DNA from: Rossellomorea aquimaris
GTDB taxonomy: Bacteria > Bacillota > Bacilli > Bacillales > Bacillaceae_B
Assembly (NCBI RefSeq): GCF_001877785.1
Contig: NZ_MINN01000117.1
Location: forward strand, 186,001 to 250,000
Direction: 5' to 3'
DNA length: 64,000 nt
Shown here in pieces: positions 44,226-51,909 of this stretch. The notes below the pieces were generated by a model. It did not search any database. It had not been told where the DNA came from and was given only the letters and a program-made list of their open reading frames with translations. How positions within the stretch are numbered: position 1 is the stretch's first letter; every line of letters starts with the position of its first letter. A program made the position numbers and the translations under genes.

Positions 44226-45194
44226 TTACACCTCGATTCGAAGGATCTTTTGAATGGTGTACCAGCCGATCACGATGAATACAGCGGCCGTCACCAGCAT
44301 GAAGATGCCCAAAGGCTGGGAGATCAGCGGATTGAAGTAATCCGGATCAATCACATAGAGATAAATCCCGAGCCCGATTGGAAGACAAGTAATGATGATG
44401 GACGACATCTTCCCCTGGGAGGTCAATGTATTCAATTCCCCGAGGATGCTCACCCTGCCCCGGATGGTGTCCTCCATCGTTTCAAGCAGTTCAGTCAGAT
44501 TGCCTCCGCTTTTTCTCTGGGCAATGATCGCATCGAGGGCAACCTCGAGTTCTTTGCTCGGCAGTCTCTCCAGCATATCTTTAAATACCGTTTCCAATGG
44601 TACTCCCATGCCTGATTCACGAACCGCTTTTTCAAACTCGGGTCCGATCGGAGCAGGCATTTCTTTTCCAACCAGTTGCATGACCTGCATAAAACTGAAG
44701 CCGGCCCTCATTGAATTAGCCATCATCCCTAGCGTATCGATCAGCTGAGAGGGTAATGACTGCAATCTCTTTTTTCGTTTATTCTGCATAAAGACTTTAG
44801 GTAGCAAGTAGCCGACCGGCAGGCTTATGACGGTTAGGATCCAAGGGAACTGCAGCAGCATCAGCACGAATCCGGCCGCTCCCCCAACGATCAAGCGGAT
44901 CGCCATGAATTCAGGGGGAGTAAGGGAACTCCCTGCCTGTACGAGCAGCATTTTTGTCTTATCGCCGAATTTTATGCCTTCCAGCGCCCGGGCCAATGCT
45001 GCAACCAATCTACCGCCTGCAGGTTTTTTACCAGTACCGGTCTCTTCCTTATTTTCTTCAATAAGGGGGGAAGAGGTCAGATACTTCTCTATCCTTTGAC
45101 GATGACGCTTTTTTTTCATGACTGCCGAACCGATCAGGTAAAAGACGGTCGTAGTCAAGAGTAGCGTCGCAGCGGCCAGCGTGATCTGTTCCAT
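44226..45194 (-). CDS. tadB: Tad pilus inner-membrane protein TadB
   Basis: 322 aa from ATG 45194, which overlaps the tadA end by a few bases; longer in-frame starts would lie inside tadA. GspF-like domain with MANSMRAGFSFMQVMQLV and IIAQRKSGGNLTELLETM, plus C-terminal helices. Platform subunit with TadC. Confidence 0.9.
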   Translation of the reverse strand: MEQITLAAATLLLTTTVFYLIGSAVMKKKRHRQRIEKYLTSSPLIEENKEETGTGKKPAGGRLVAALARALEGIKFGDKTKMLLVQAGSSLTPPEFMAIRLIVGGAAGFVLMLLQFPWILTVISLPVGYLLPKVFMQNKRKKRLQSLPSQLIDTLGMMANSMRAGFSFMQVMQLVGKEMPAPIGPEFEKAVRESGMGVPLETVFKDMLERLPSKELEVALDAIIAQRKSGGNLTELLETMEDTIRGRVSILGELNTLTSQGKMSSIIITCLPIGLGIYLYVIDPDYFNPLISQPLGIFMLVTAAVFIVIGWYTIQKILRIEV

Positions 45195-45195
45195 C

Positions 45196-46521
45196 CTACC
45201 ACTCCCCCCTGAACCAGGAAGGCGATACGGACAGTCCTTCTTCCTCCAGCTGGCTGATGAACTTCGGCCTGATTCCGGTGGAGAAGAATCTTCCCTGGCC
45301 GCTTCCGGTCTCTTTATACAAAAATAAATCCTGCAGGACGATGGTATCGCCTTCCATTCCCTGCACTTCTGTAATATGGGTGATCTTCCTTGATCCATCC
45401 TTCAATCTCACCTGCTGAACGATAAGATCCAGCGCATTCGCAATTTGTTCCCTGATCGCACGAACAGGCAGGTCATACCCCGCCATCATGACCATCGTTT
45501 CAATCCGGGACAGCATATCGCGAGGGGAGTTCGCGTGTCCGGTGCTCAAGCTGCCATCATGTCCTGTATTCATCGCCTGAAGCATGTCGAGTGCTTCCGC
45601 ACCCCTGACCTCTCCGACGACGATGCGGTCGGGACGCATCCGGAGCGCGTTCCGGACCAGATCCCGGATCGTGATTTCCCCTTTTCCTTCAATGTTCTTC
45701 GGCCTCGCTTCAAGCGATACGATATGATCCTGGGACAGCTTCAGCTCGGCTGCATCCTCTATAGTCACGATTCGTTCATCTTGAGGGATAAAAGAAGACA
45801 GGATATTCAGAGAAGATGTCTTTCCTGACCCTGTACCCCCGCTGATAAAAATATTCATTCTCCCCATGACGCAAATCTTCAGGAATTCAGCCATATCGCT
45901 GTTCAAGCTGCCAAACTCGATTAAATCATCCACAGTAAACGGGGTCTCGGCAAACTTTCTGATCGTGACAGTCGGGCCAATCAAGGAAAGAGGGGGGATA
46001 ATCGCATTGACACGGGATCCGTTCGGCAGGCGTGCATCCACCATCGGAGAGCTTTCATCCACCCTCCTTCCTATCGGAGAAACGATTTTTTCAATGACTC
46101 TCTGCACATGGGCGTCATCCCTGAACGTGACTGAACTCCGGATAAGCTTGCCGTCCTGCTCATAATACACCTGCTTCGGACCATTCACCATGATCTCCGA
46201 AATGGAATGATCCTCAAGGAGAGGGGTGATGGGACCATATCCAAGAAGTTCATCCTCCACGGATTCGATCAGCATCTGCTTTTCTTCAAAGGTCATGCGG
46301 CCGCCTTCTTCTTTGATAAACTCTTCACTTAACTCTTTAATGATCAGCTTTTCCTGTTCTTCACTATGTCCGGTTTGCTTTTTCAATTCTTCTATAATGA
46401 AGTGGTGGAGTCTCAAACCGGTCTCCCAAAACTCACTTGCTGCCTGTGCCCTGACTCTCCCCTTTTCAACCCGCTCCGCACTCGGGGATTCCTTTGTCAC
46501 AACCTTATTGAATACGGCCAT
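45196..46521 (-). CDS. tadA: Tad pilus assembly ATPase TadA/CpaF
   Basis: 441 aa. Walker [18 protein letters not shown], Asp box EDAAELKL, Walker [20 protein letters not shown] and the His box [14 protein letters not shown] are all intact. A hexameric cytosolic ATPase that powers Flp pilus assembly. The ribosome site is GGGGAGGGTGTAG. Next gene after tadZ. Confidence 0.95.
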   Translation of the reverse strand: MAVFNKVVTKESPSAERVEKGRVRAQAASEFWETGLRLHHFIIEELKKQTGHSEEQEKLIIKELSEEFIKEEGGRMTFEEKQMLIESVEDELLGYGPITPLLEDHSISEIMVNGPKQVYYEQDGKLIRSSVTFRDDAHVQRVIEKIVSPIGRRVDESSPMVDARLPNGSRVNAIIPPLSLIGPTVTIRKFAETPFTVDDLIEFGSLNSDMAEFLKICVMGRMNIFISGGTGSGKTSSLNILSSFIPQDERIVTIEDAAELKLSQDHIVSLEARPKNIEGKGEITIRDLVRNALRMRPDRIVVGEVRGAEALDMLQAMNTGHDGSLSTGHANSPRDMLSRIETMVMMAGYDLPVRAIREQIANALDLIVQQVRLKDGSRKITHITEVQGMEGDTIVLQDLFLYKETGSGQGRFFSTGIRPKFISQLEEEGLSVSPSWFRGEW

Positions 46522-47721
46522 CTACACCCTCCCCTTCATCGGTACGAGGCTTCTCATTCTTTTAGACTTTTTTGAAGGCTCCTGCAGCTTTGCTTCCGCT
46601 GCTTCCACCGGCTTTTCTGCCAATGTGCGTGCAAGATTTAAAAAGCCTTTTCCAATCGGGGTTCTTGGCTGGGAAATCACCACGGGCGTCCCCAAGTCGA
46701 TGGATTGTGATACCAATTGCCCCTGTTCAGGCAGGGAAGCAAAAATCGGAATATCCAGGACCCTTTCCATTTTATGCTGATCGATCTGTTTCCTGGCTGT
46801 CCGGGTTCGTATCACCTTTATCTTTTCATGCAGCTGAAAAGCCTCCAAGGCTTCAATGAAGAGCCGGCTCCTTTTAAGTACCGGGATTTCATCTGTCACA
46901 AGCAGGAGGCATTCGTCTGAACGCTCCAGACATTTCAAATGGATTTCCGACAGGTATGAAGGGGTATCGATGAGGAGTATATCAAACCTCATCCTCATTT
47001 CTTCAATCACTTTTTCTATATGGATCTCTGATATCATTTCAAAAAATTCAGGCCTTGAAGGCGCCGGCATTACCGACACACCGCTTTCATGGACAGCCAG
47101 ATAGTTATCAATGGAATAACTGTGGCGCTCATATTCCTCTTTCACCCACTCATAAATCGTCCCGCCCGGTTTCTGATCAAGCTGTATGACGACGTCCCCA
47201 AACTGCAGATTCGCATCCAGCACGCCGACCTTTTTTCCCATCCTGGCAAAAGCCGCCGCCAGATTGACGACAGCAGCCGTCCTCCCGATCCCGCCTTTCG
47301 GACTGCAGACGGAGAGGACCCTGCAGTTTTTTGCCAGATGATAGCTGACCCCTTCTTCCCTAAGCTTTAAATATTTCACCGCTCTTTCAACTGCACCTTT
47401 TTTCTCTTCCAGATCCGAGGAGAACCGCAGGATATCAGATGCTCCGACATTCATGGCTTTTCGTGTATTTTCCATGTTATCCGGCACGATCAGGATGATA
47501 TAAAGATAAGGAAAAAGAATGGACATCTCCTGACAGAGATCATATCCGTTTTGCAGCGTATTCGCCTTGATGAATAAAATGGAATGATCCGTGTCTTTGA
47601 TCCGGTGAATCAGATCGTCCAAATGCGGGAATTGAAGAAGTTCATAGGAACGCTTCTGCAAAATCAGCTCGAGATCACCGGGCGCGGCATTCGTATCACA
47701 ATAATAAAACCAATTGATCAT
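46522..47721 (-). CDS. tadZ: Tad locus localisation protein TadZ/CpaE
   Basis: 399 aa. N-terminal receiver-like domain (1-120) lacking a clear phospho-Asp set, then a MinD/ParA-type ATPase with deviant Walker A CSPKGGIGRTAAVVNLA and DANLQFGDVV. It positions the pilus machine. It overlaps cpaB by 4 bp and abuts tadA. Confidence 0.9.
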   Translation of the reverse strand: MINWFYYCDTNAAPGDLELILQKRSYELLQFPHLDDLIHRIKDTDHSILFIKANTLQNGYDLCQEMSILFPYLYIILIVPDNMENTRKAMNVGASDILRFSSDLEEKKGAVERAVKYLKLREEGVSYHLAKNCRVLSVCSPKGGIGRTAAVVNLAAAFARMGKKVGVLDANLQFGDVVIQLDQKPGGTIYEWVKEEYERHSYSIDNYLAVHESGVSVMPAPSRPEFFEMISEIHIEKVIEEMRMRFDILLIDTPSYLSEIHLKCLERSDECLLLVTDEIPVLKRSRLFIEALEAFQLHEKIKVIRTRTARKQIDQHKMERVLDIPIFASLPEQGQLVSQSIDLGTPVVISQPRTPIGKGFLNLARTLAEKPVEAAEAKLQEPSKKSKRMRSLVPMKGRV

Positions 47722-48308
47722 TGTTCCTCACTCTCGCCTTCCTTAATGATTTCCCTTGTAAACGAAATGGCTTTATCCTCGACCGTCCCGTCGCCCTCTC
47801 CGCGCATCATGAAATAAAATCCGTCTTTATCCCTGGAAGCCAGGCTCAGTTCAACGCCTTGTTCCGGTGTCACTTCAACAGTGATGGTCTCATAGCGGAG
47901 AGCTTCATCTTCCCCGTCAGCCGATTTCCCTGAACCGAGCACTTTGACGTTTTGAAGGACGAGTTTTGCTGTCCGGAATTCTTTCTTTGTCTTTTCATCC
48001 TTTGCAGATTCATAAGCAATGATATCAATGTAAGAATTGGGCTCTACGTATCCTGAGACCCCTTGCTCCAAAGCGGTGACTTTTAACGACATAGCCCGTT
48101 TCCCTTCTTCCACCTCAAGCATTTTATTATTCATTTGGCGGCTTTCAATTCCTGGCTCTTTCTCTGCCTGCTTTTCATCCTCATTGTCCGCTGCTGCAGT
48201 AGTAGCCGCCGGAACAGGCGCTGAAGGCGGGAACACAACGACGTATGCAGCCAGGGCTGCAATGATTCCAAATAGTAAAGATAAGATCCATAATCGTTTC
48301 GTTTTCAT
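47718..48308 (-). CDS. cpaB: Flp pilus assembly protein CpaB/RcpC-like (SAF domain)
   Basis: About 196 aa. One N-terminal membrane helix, an Ala/Pro-rich linker, then a short SAF-like/RcpC domain (AMSLKVTALEQGVSGYVEPN, VLQNVKVLGSG). ATG 48308 has GGGAGGATGTT upstream; the frame extends to 48326 without a better site. Shorter than proteobacterial RcpC, as usual in Gram-positives. Confidence 0.85.
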   Translation of the reverse strand: MKTKRLWILSLLFGIIAALAAYVVVFPPSAPVPAATTAAADNEDEKQAEKEPGIESRQMNNKMLEVEEGKRAMSLKVTALEQGVSGYVEPNSYIDIIAYESAKDEKTKKEFRTAKLVLQNVKVLGSGKSADGEDEALRYETITVEVTPEQGVELSLASRDKDGFYFMMRGEGDGTVEDKAISFTREIIKEGESEEQ

Positions 48309-48326
48309 AACATCCTCCCGCAGCAT

Positions 48327-49235
48327 TTATTCAACCAATTTCACACCATAAAGTCCGTAATCGGGGGCTCCTTCATCCCCTTCCCCCGCGCCGATGGTCT
48401 TGATGAATTTTCCGATGACGCGTTTTGGTTCCCGGACATCCTCAAGCCAATAGGCAGCCAGACCGACAGCATTCAAGGTATCCCTTCCATTCGCACCGTC
48501 CCACGTGTCGATCACAACAATATAGATCACCCTGGAACATTTCCCGTCTGCCGTATCGGGGATTTGGCAATGGGGCTTCCCTGCATCTTGATCGATCAAC
48601 GTTTGAAATGCGCTTTTTACCGGTCCCCATTTCTGCCCCGGCTCAGTGACCACAGTCTCAAGGCCGCCAACGGAAACTTCCACGCCGTTGATGATATTGT
48701 CTGCAAGATTCGCAGCCCCTCTTCCATCAAAAGCCAAATAACCGCAGTTCCCGCGATGACTGCCTGTCTTGTCGCATTTCAGTTCGGTATTATGAGGGAG
48801 CGAGTCCTTTTCGACTGCGATCGGGGTGATATGGAATCCTTTTTTAAGCGGCGCGGCAACAGCTTTAGCCGAGGCCTCTACCACTGTACTGTCAAATCCG
48901 AAGAACTTGGCAAATGTCAGCGGGACACTCACCTGCTGAGTGGCTTTGATAGACCGGCTGGTCGTCGCAATCGATCCCCCTTCCAATGTCTGTCCGTTTT
49001 TCAGGGCGAGATCCTTTGCCACTGTCACCGCAACTGCCTCCCCTTTGCTGGCAACCACCTGAACGCCTCCCAATACGGAAGCATCCAGCGCTTTCTGCAG
49101 GGAACTTTTTGCCGAATAAATCTTGCCGCCATCCAGGGCCAGACCGGTGAAACCCAGTAATACCACCAGGAAGAGCGCCGTCGTGACAGCGATATTACCT
49201 GTTTCATTTTTTAGTAAAAATATCATTCTCTTCAT
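48327..49235 (-). CDS. TadG-like pseudopilin-type surface protein
   Basis: About 302 aa. N-terminal putative-Flp/TadG segment ETGNIAVTTALFLVVLLGF as a single membrane helix. The extracellular part has four Cys (CDK..NCGY, CQIPD..KCSR) that could form two disulfides. I chose ATG 49235, 10 bp after GAGG; TTG 49244 is an alternative. Likely minor pilin or anchoring component. Confidence 0.82.
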   Translation of the reverse strand: MKRMIFLLKNETGNIAVTTALFLVVLLGFTGLALDGGKIYSAKSSLQKALDASVLGGVQVVASKGEAVAVTVAKDLALKNGQTLEGGSIATTSRSIKATQQVSVPLTFAKFFGFDSTVVEASAKAVAAPLKKGFHITPIAVEKDSLPHNTELKCDKTGSHRGNCGYLAFDGRGAANLADNIINGVEVSVGGLETVVTEPGQKWGPVKSAFQTLIDQDAGKPHCQIPDTADGKCSRVIYIVVIDTWDGANGRDTLNAVGLAAYWLEDVREPKRVIGKFIKTIGAGEGDEGAPDYGLYGVKLVE

Positions 49236-49236
49236 A

Positions 49237-49587
49237 TCATTCAATCCTCATCACGGTCGTATCATCCACTTGAAGGGGACCGACCAGGGACCCTATGACC
49301 GGCGTCACAAACGTGATGGGATAAATAATCCTTACAAACGCTTCACCGCCGGCTTCCGAAACCTGTACCTGACCGGATGACAAGCCGATGCTTGTGCCAT
49401 TCCTCACGGCTGCATCCACGGCATTTTTCCCGACGCTTGCAGCACGGGCCGCCTCCCTGCCGGCATGGTCCACGGTGAGGTACGCATGAAAATACCTTCC
49501 GAAGTCTATGATCCCGAAAATAAGGAGCAACAAAAGCGGCAGCACCATAGCATATTCAACGAGCGACTGGCCTTTTTCATTTCTCAC
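49237..49587 (-). CDS. tadE: TadE-like minor pseudopilin
   Basis: 116 aa from GTG 49587, which overlaps the tadV stop (GTGA) and has GGAG 9 bp upstream. The prepilin motif KGQSLVEYAMVLP fits G-XXXX-EY, cleaved by the TadV peptidase. One hydrophobic helix, then a small extracellular domain. Confidence 0.88.
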   Translation of the reverse strand: MRNEKGQSLVEYAMVLPLLLLLIFGIIDFGRYFHAYLTVDHAGREAARAASVGKNAVDAAVRNGTSIGLSSGQVQVSEAGGEAFVRIIYPITFVTPVIGSLVGPLQVDDTTVMRIE

Positions 49588-50099
49588 ATGGCAACACTCC
49601 ATACAAACGTTAATAATGTACCAAGTACAATCGGGACTCCATAAGGGAACAGGATGGGAGATTCCATTTGAGGTTTAATGAGGATCCTTCCTTTTGTCCC
49701 CATCAGGAGGGCCGGAAATATGTAGAGGGATTTGAGAGATTGCAAGAGGCCCCTTTTTTGGATGATCAATCCGATCGAGATGAGTCCGCCTAAAAGTGCA
49801 ACAGATACAAAGCTTTGAAGCGTGAACGACGCTCCCATAAGTGCCCCGACGGCCCCCATCAGTTTGACGTCCCCCGCTCCCATTCCTCCAAGTAAAAACG
49901 GGATTAGCAGAGTTGCGATACCGGCCAGCATCCCCAGGCTGCTAAAAAAAAATCCATCCCACCCCTGAGTAATGGAATAGAAGATGAGACCGGATAAGAT
50001 GGCTGGAAACGTAACGATATTTAATATTTTCCTAGATTTCAGGTCCGTGATCAGGGAGACCAGCAGGGCTGAAACGAGAATGCTATAAATAAGAATCAA
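49584..50099 (-). CDS. tadV: Prepilin peptidase TadV/CpaA (A24 family)
   Basis: 171 aa with six helices. The two catalytic Asp lie in LITDLKSRK near residue 19 and in GGMGAGDVKLMG (GxGDxK motif). It processes the Flp and TadE-type pilins. The start is TTG 50099, 7 bp after AGAGGTG. It is separated from flp by an attenuating hairpin. Confidence 0.92.
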   Translation of the reverse strand: MILIYSILVSALLVSLITDLKSRKILNIVTFPAILSGLIFYSITQGWDGFFFSSLGMLAGIATLLIPFLLGGMGAGDVKLMGAVGALMGASFTLQSFVSVALLGGLISIGLIIQKRGLLQSLKSLYIFPALLMGTKGRILIKPQMESPILFPYGVPIVLGTLLTFVWSVAM

Positions 50100-50130
50100 T
50101 TTGGTTCACCTCTGGAATGTGGATTGGGAT

Positions 50131-50154
50131 AAGCCCTGTTTTTTAGGCAGGGCT
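50131..50154 (-). terminator. Attenuator hairpin between flp and tadV
   Basis: AAGCCCTG and CAGGGCTT with a short A/T-rich loop, 9 bp after the flp stop. It would let the pilin gene be expressed more than the assembly genes. Confidence 0.65.
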
Positions 50155-50162
50155 TTGGTTTA

Positions 50163-50327
50163 CTATTCTTCGTTTGTTAATAATCCGCCGAATAATTCGT
50201 TAATTTCTCCTTCTAGAAGAGCTAGCGCTGCAACAACTATGACTACAACACCTGCAACCACCAACCCATACTCAGATAACCCTTGACCCTCTTCTTCCAC
50301 TGCCAGCTGCTTTAGTTTGTTCATCAT
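50163..50327 (-). CDS. flp: Flp-family major pilin
   Basis: A 54-aa prepilin. Leader MMNKLKQLAVEEEG, cleavage after G14, mature QGLSEYGLVVAGVVV, fitting the Flp rule G/XXXXEY with Glu5 and Tyr6, then a hydrophobic helix and a short acidic tail. The ribosome site GGAGG is 8 bp upstream of the ATG at 50327. First gene of the Tad operon. Confidence 0.92.
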   Translation of the reverse strand: MMNKLKQLAVEEEGQGLSEYGLVVAGVVVIVVAALALLEGEINELFGGLLTNEE

Positions 50328-50368
50328 TTTAAATTCCTCCTATTAATTGTTTGATATATTATCCGGAT

Positions 50369-50384
50369 GTTCTTTTTTAAGAAC
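50369..50384. promoter_or_regulatory. GTTC-N8-GAAC inverted repeat in the flp leader
   Basis: GTTCTTTTTTAAGAAC, same GTTC-N8-GAAC form as the palindrome in the promoter, 36 bp centre to centre. Confidence 0.5.
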
Positions 50385-50398
50385 AACCTTATAGCTCT

Positions 50399-50427
50399 AT
50401 AATAGTTCATTATAATGAACGTGTAAA
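50399..50427 (-). promoter_or_regulatory. Tad operon promoter with a perfect palindrome as spacer
   Basis: Minus strand: -35 TTTACA (50422-50427), -10 TATTAT (50399-50404), 17-bp spacer. The perfect 16-bp palindrome GTTCATTATAATGAAC (50405-50420) fills the spacer, a position typical of a repressor operator. Confidence 0.65.
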
Positions 50428-50538
50428 TACTTTATATTCAGAAAAAAATCGATAAATAACGACAATGTTCGCTATTGAGAATAATGGGTTTCTATTGTAT
50501 ATTGAGACTATATGCCTACAAAAGGAAGGAGTGAAGTC

Positions 50539-50883
50539 ATGCCTCTACCGAAAGAAGACACACTATATCGAACGCTCCCCTATTCAATTATAGTGGCGGA
50601 TACATTTGCCGCACGGTTTAAAGGGCTGATGTTCAGGAAGGATCCCATTGTAAATGAATGTCTGTTGATCGCTCCTTGCAATTCCATCCATATGTTCTTT
50701 ATGAACTTTTCAATTGATGCTGTCTTTCTTGATGAACAGCATAGAATCATTAAACTGGCAAGAGATTTACAGCCCTGGTCAATAGTAAAACCGGTAAAGG
50801 AAGCCCGTTCTGTTTTAGAGCTGCCACCCGGGAGTATAGTAAAACTGGATTTAATGATTCAGCAGGTTATTGAATTGCCATAG
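50539..50883 (+). CDS. DUF192 family protein
   Basis: 114 aa from ATG 50539, which has GGAAGGAG 7 bp upstream. DUF192 core: FKGLMFRKDP, PCNSIHMFFMNFSIDAVFLD, PWSIVKPVKEARSVLELPPGS. Usual family members are secreted; here no signal peptide is seen, so it is probably cytosolic. DUF192 genes beside Tad loci are common in Firmicutes, and a role there is possible but unproven. It ends in TAG directly continuing into a REP unit. Confidence 0.82.
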   Translation: MPLPKEDTLYRTLPYSIIVADTFAARFKGLMFRKDPIVNECLLIAPCNSIHMFFMNFSIDAVFLDEQHRIIKLARDLQPWSIVKPVKEARSVLELPPGSIVKLDLMIQQVIELP

Positions 50884-50910
50884 GGACAGGGGGACAGGTC
50901 CACTGTCCCA
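50883..50910. repeat. REP-like unit downstream of the RAYT gene
   Basis: A single full unit starting at the last base of the DUF192 TAG stop, 18 bp from the RAYT stop. Confidence 0.85.
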
Positions 50911-50928
50911 CCTCTCTCTCCCTTCTAT

Positions 50929-51687
50929 TTAAACCCTGGCAATCACACTTTTCGAAACCCCCGTTATCCTTGATAACTGCCTGATTGACACCCCTTCTAT
51001 TTCTTTCATCTCCTTTATTATTTGATTCCTTGTGGATTTGTCCAGTTGCTGCAACATGCTTATACTGGGTACGCCTGCAAGACTTAAAAGCTTCAGGACC
51101 TCAGCATCGGTTCTTCTGCTGATATAACTTTCTTCAAGGAATTGATCATCATTTTGCTGCTGCATATATTCTTGAAATAGGCTTTTGGAGTTTTGGAGGT
51201 TTGGTGAGAACAGGAGAAGCGGGGCTTGAGTATCTATGAAGGTTTCTTTTTTGAGGTATTCGTGGAAGCTTGTCCATTTGCTTTCGTATATATTAGCGGC
51301 GAGTCCGGCTTTCAGTGGGTTTTGGTGGATGTATCGAAGAACTTTTTTGAATGACATTTCGGTTTCAATCGTTTCGCTTTTGAACCTCTCTTGGAACAGA
51401 TGTCCGCAGCGTTCATATTTATTATTATACCAGTATACATAACTTGAGCTGATTCTCTGGAGGCAGTCTGATATGCTTTCTCCATTTTCTTTCATCAAGA
51501 GATGCACATGGTTATCCATCAGACAATAACCATAAAGTTCATAATCACAAATATCTTTATACTTTTTCAGTCTCTTAAGGAATGCCCCCTTATCCTCATC
51601 TCCTTCAAAAATCATCTGTTTGTTGATTCCTCTCAGCATAATGTGGTAAATTCCTGTGCCACTCTTCCGTCTTTTCGTCCTTGGCAA
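50929..51687 (-). CDS. REP-associated tyrosine transposase (RAYT, Y1/HUH family)
   Basis: 252 aa from TTG 51687 (AAAGGAGA 7 bp upstream); longer frames would translate the flanking REP. HUH motif DNHVHLL with His60 and His62; the Tyr-rich segment SSYVYWYNNKYERCGHLFQE at 82-100 holds the likely catalytic Tyr (83, 85 or 87); then RFKSETIE and YIHQNPLKAGL, diagnostic of RAYT proteins. The C-terminal 70 residues look like a DNA-binding helix-turn-helix (IRQLSRITGVSKSVI). REP units lie on both sides (50883; 51713; 51815). Known members cut and join single-stranded DNA at cognate REP hairpins. No IS ends were seen. Confidence 0.9.
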   Translation of the reverse strand: MPRTKRRKSGTGIYHIMLRGINKQMIFEGDEDKGAFLKRLKKYKDICDYELYGYCLMDNHVHLLMKENGESISDCLQRISSSYVYWYNNKYERCGHLFQERFKSETIETEMSFKKVLRYIHQNPLKAGLAANIYESKWTSFHEYLKKETFIDTQAPLLLFSPNLQNSKSLFQEYMQQQNDDQFLEESYISRRTDAEVLKLLSLAGVPSISMLQQLDKSTRNQIIKEMKEIEGVSIRQLSRITGVSKSVIARV

Positions 51688-51712
51688 TGGACCATCTCCT
51701 TTGTTTGTTTTG

Positions 51713-51775
51713 GTGGGACAGGGGGACAGGTACCGCGTCCCGAAAAGGACAAGGTACCTGTCCCCTTGTACCACC
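51713..51775. repeat. REP-like inverted pair upstream of the RAYT gene
   Basis: Two head-to-head units (GTGGGACAGGGGGACAGG ... CCTGTCCCCTTGTACCAC), 25 bp before the TTG start. Confidence 0.85.
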
Positions 51776-51814
51776 TTAACTCTATTCGACATAAATAGAG
51801 AAAATCCTCTTTAA

Positions 51815-51909
51815 TGGGACAGAGGGACAGGTTCACTGTCCCTCTGTTGTGCCAATTTAGCGATGTGCCTCTAAACAAAATGGGACAAGGTCCCTGTCCC
51901 CCCGTCCCA
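51815..51909. repeat. REP-like pair with 38-bp spacer
   Basis: Units at 51815-51843 and 51881-51909 in inverted orientation. The second ends directly at the TAG stop of the acyltransferase gene. Confidence 0.8.

Noticed and set aside
50929..51687. Complete IS200/IS605 insertion sequence
   Set aside because: There is no TnpB and no defined IS ends; flanking REPs and sequence motifs fit a domesticated RAYT.
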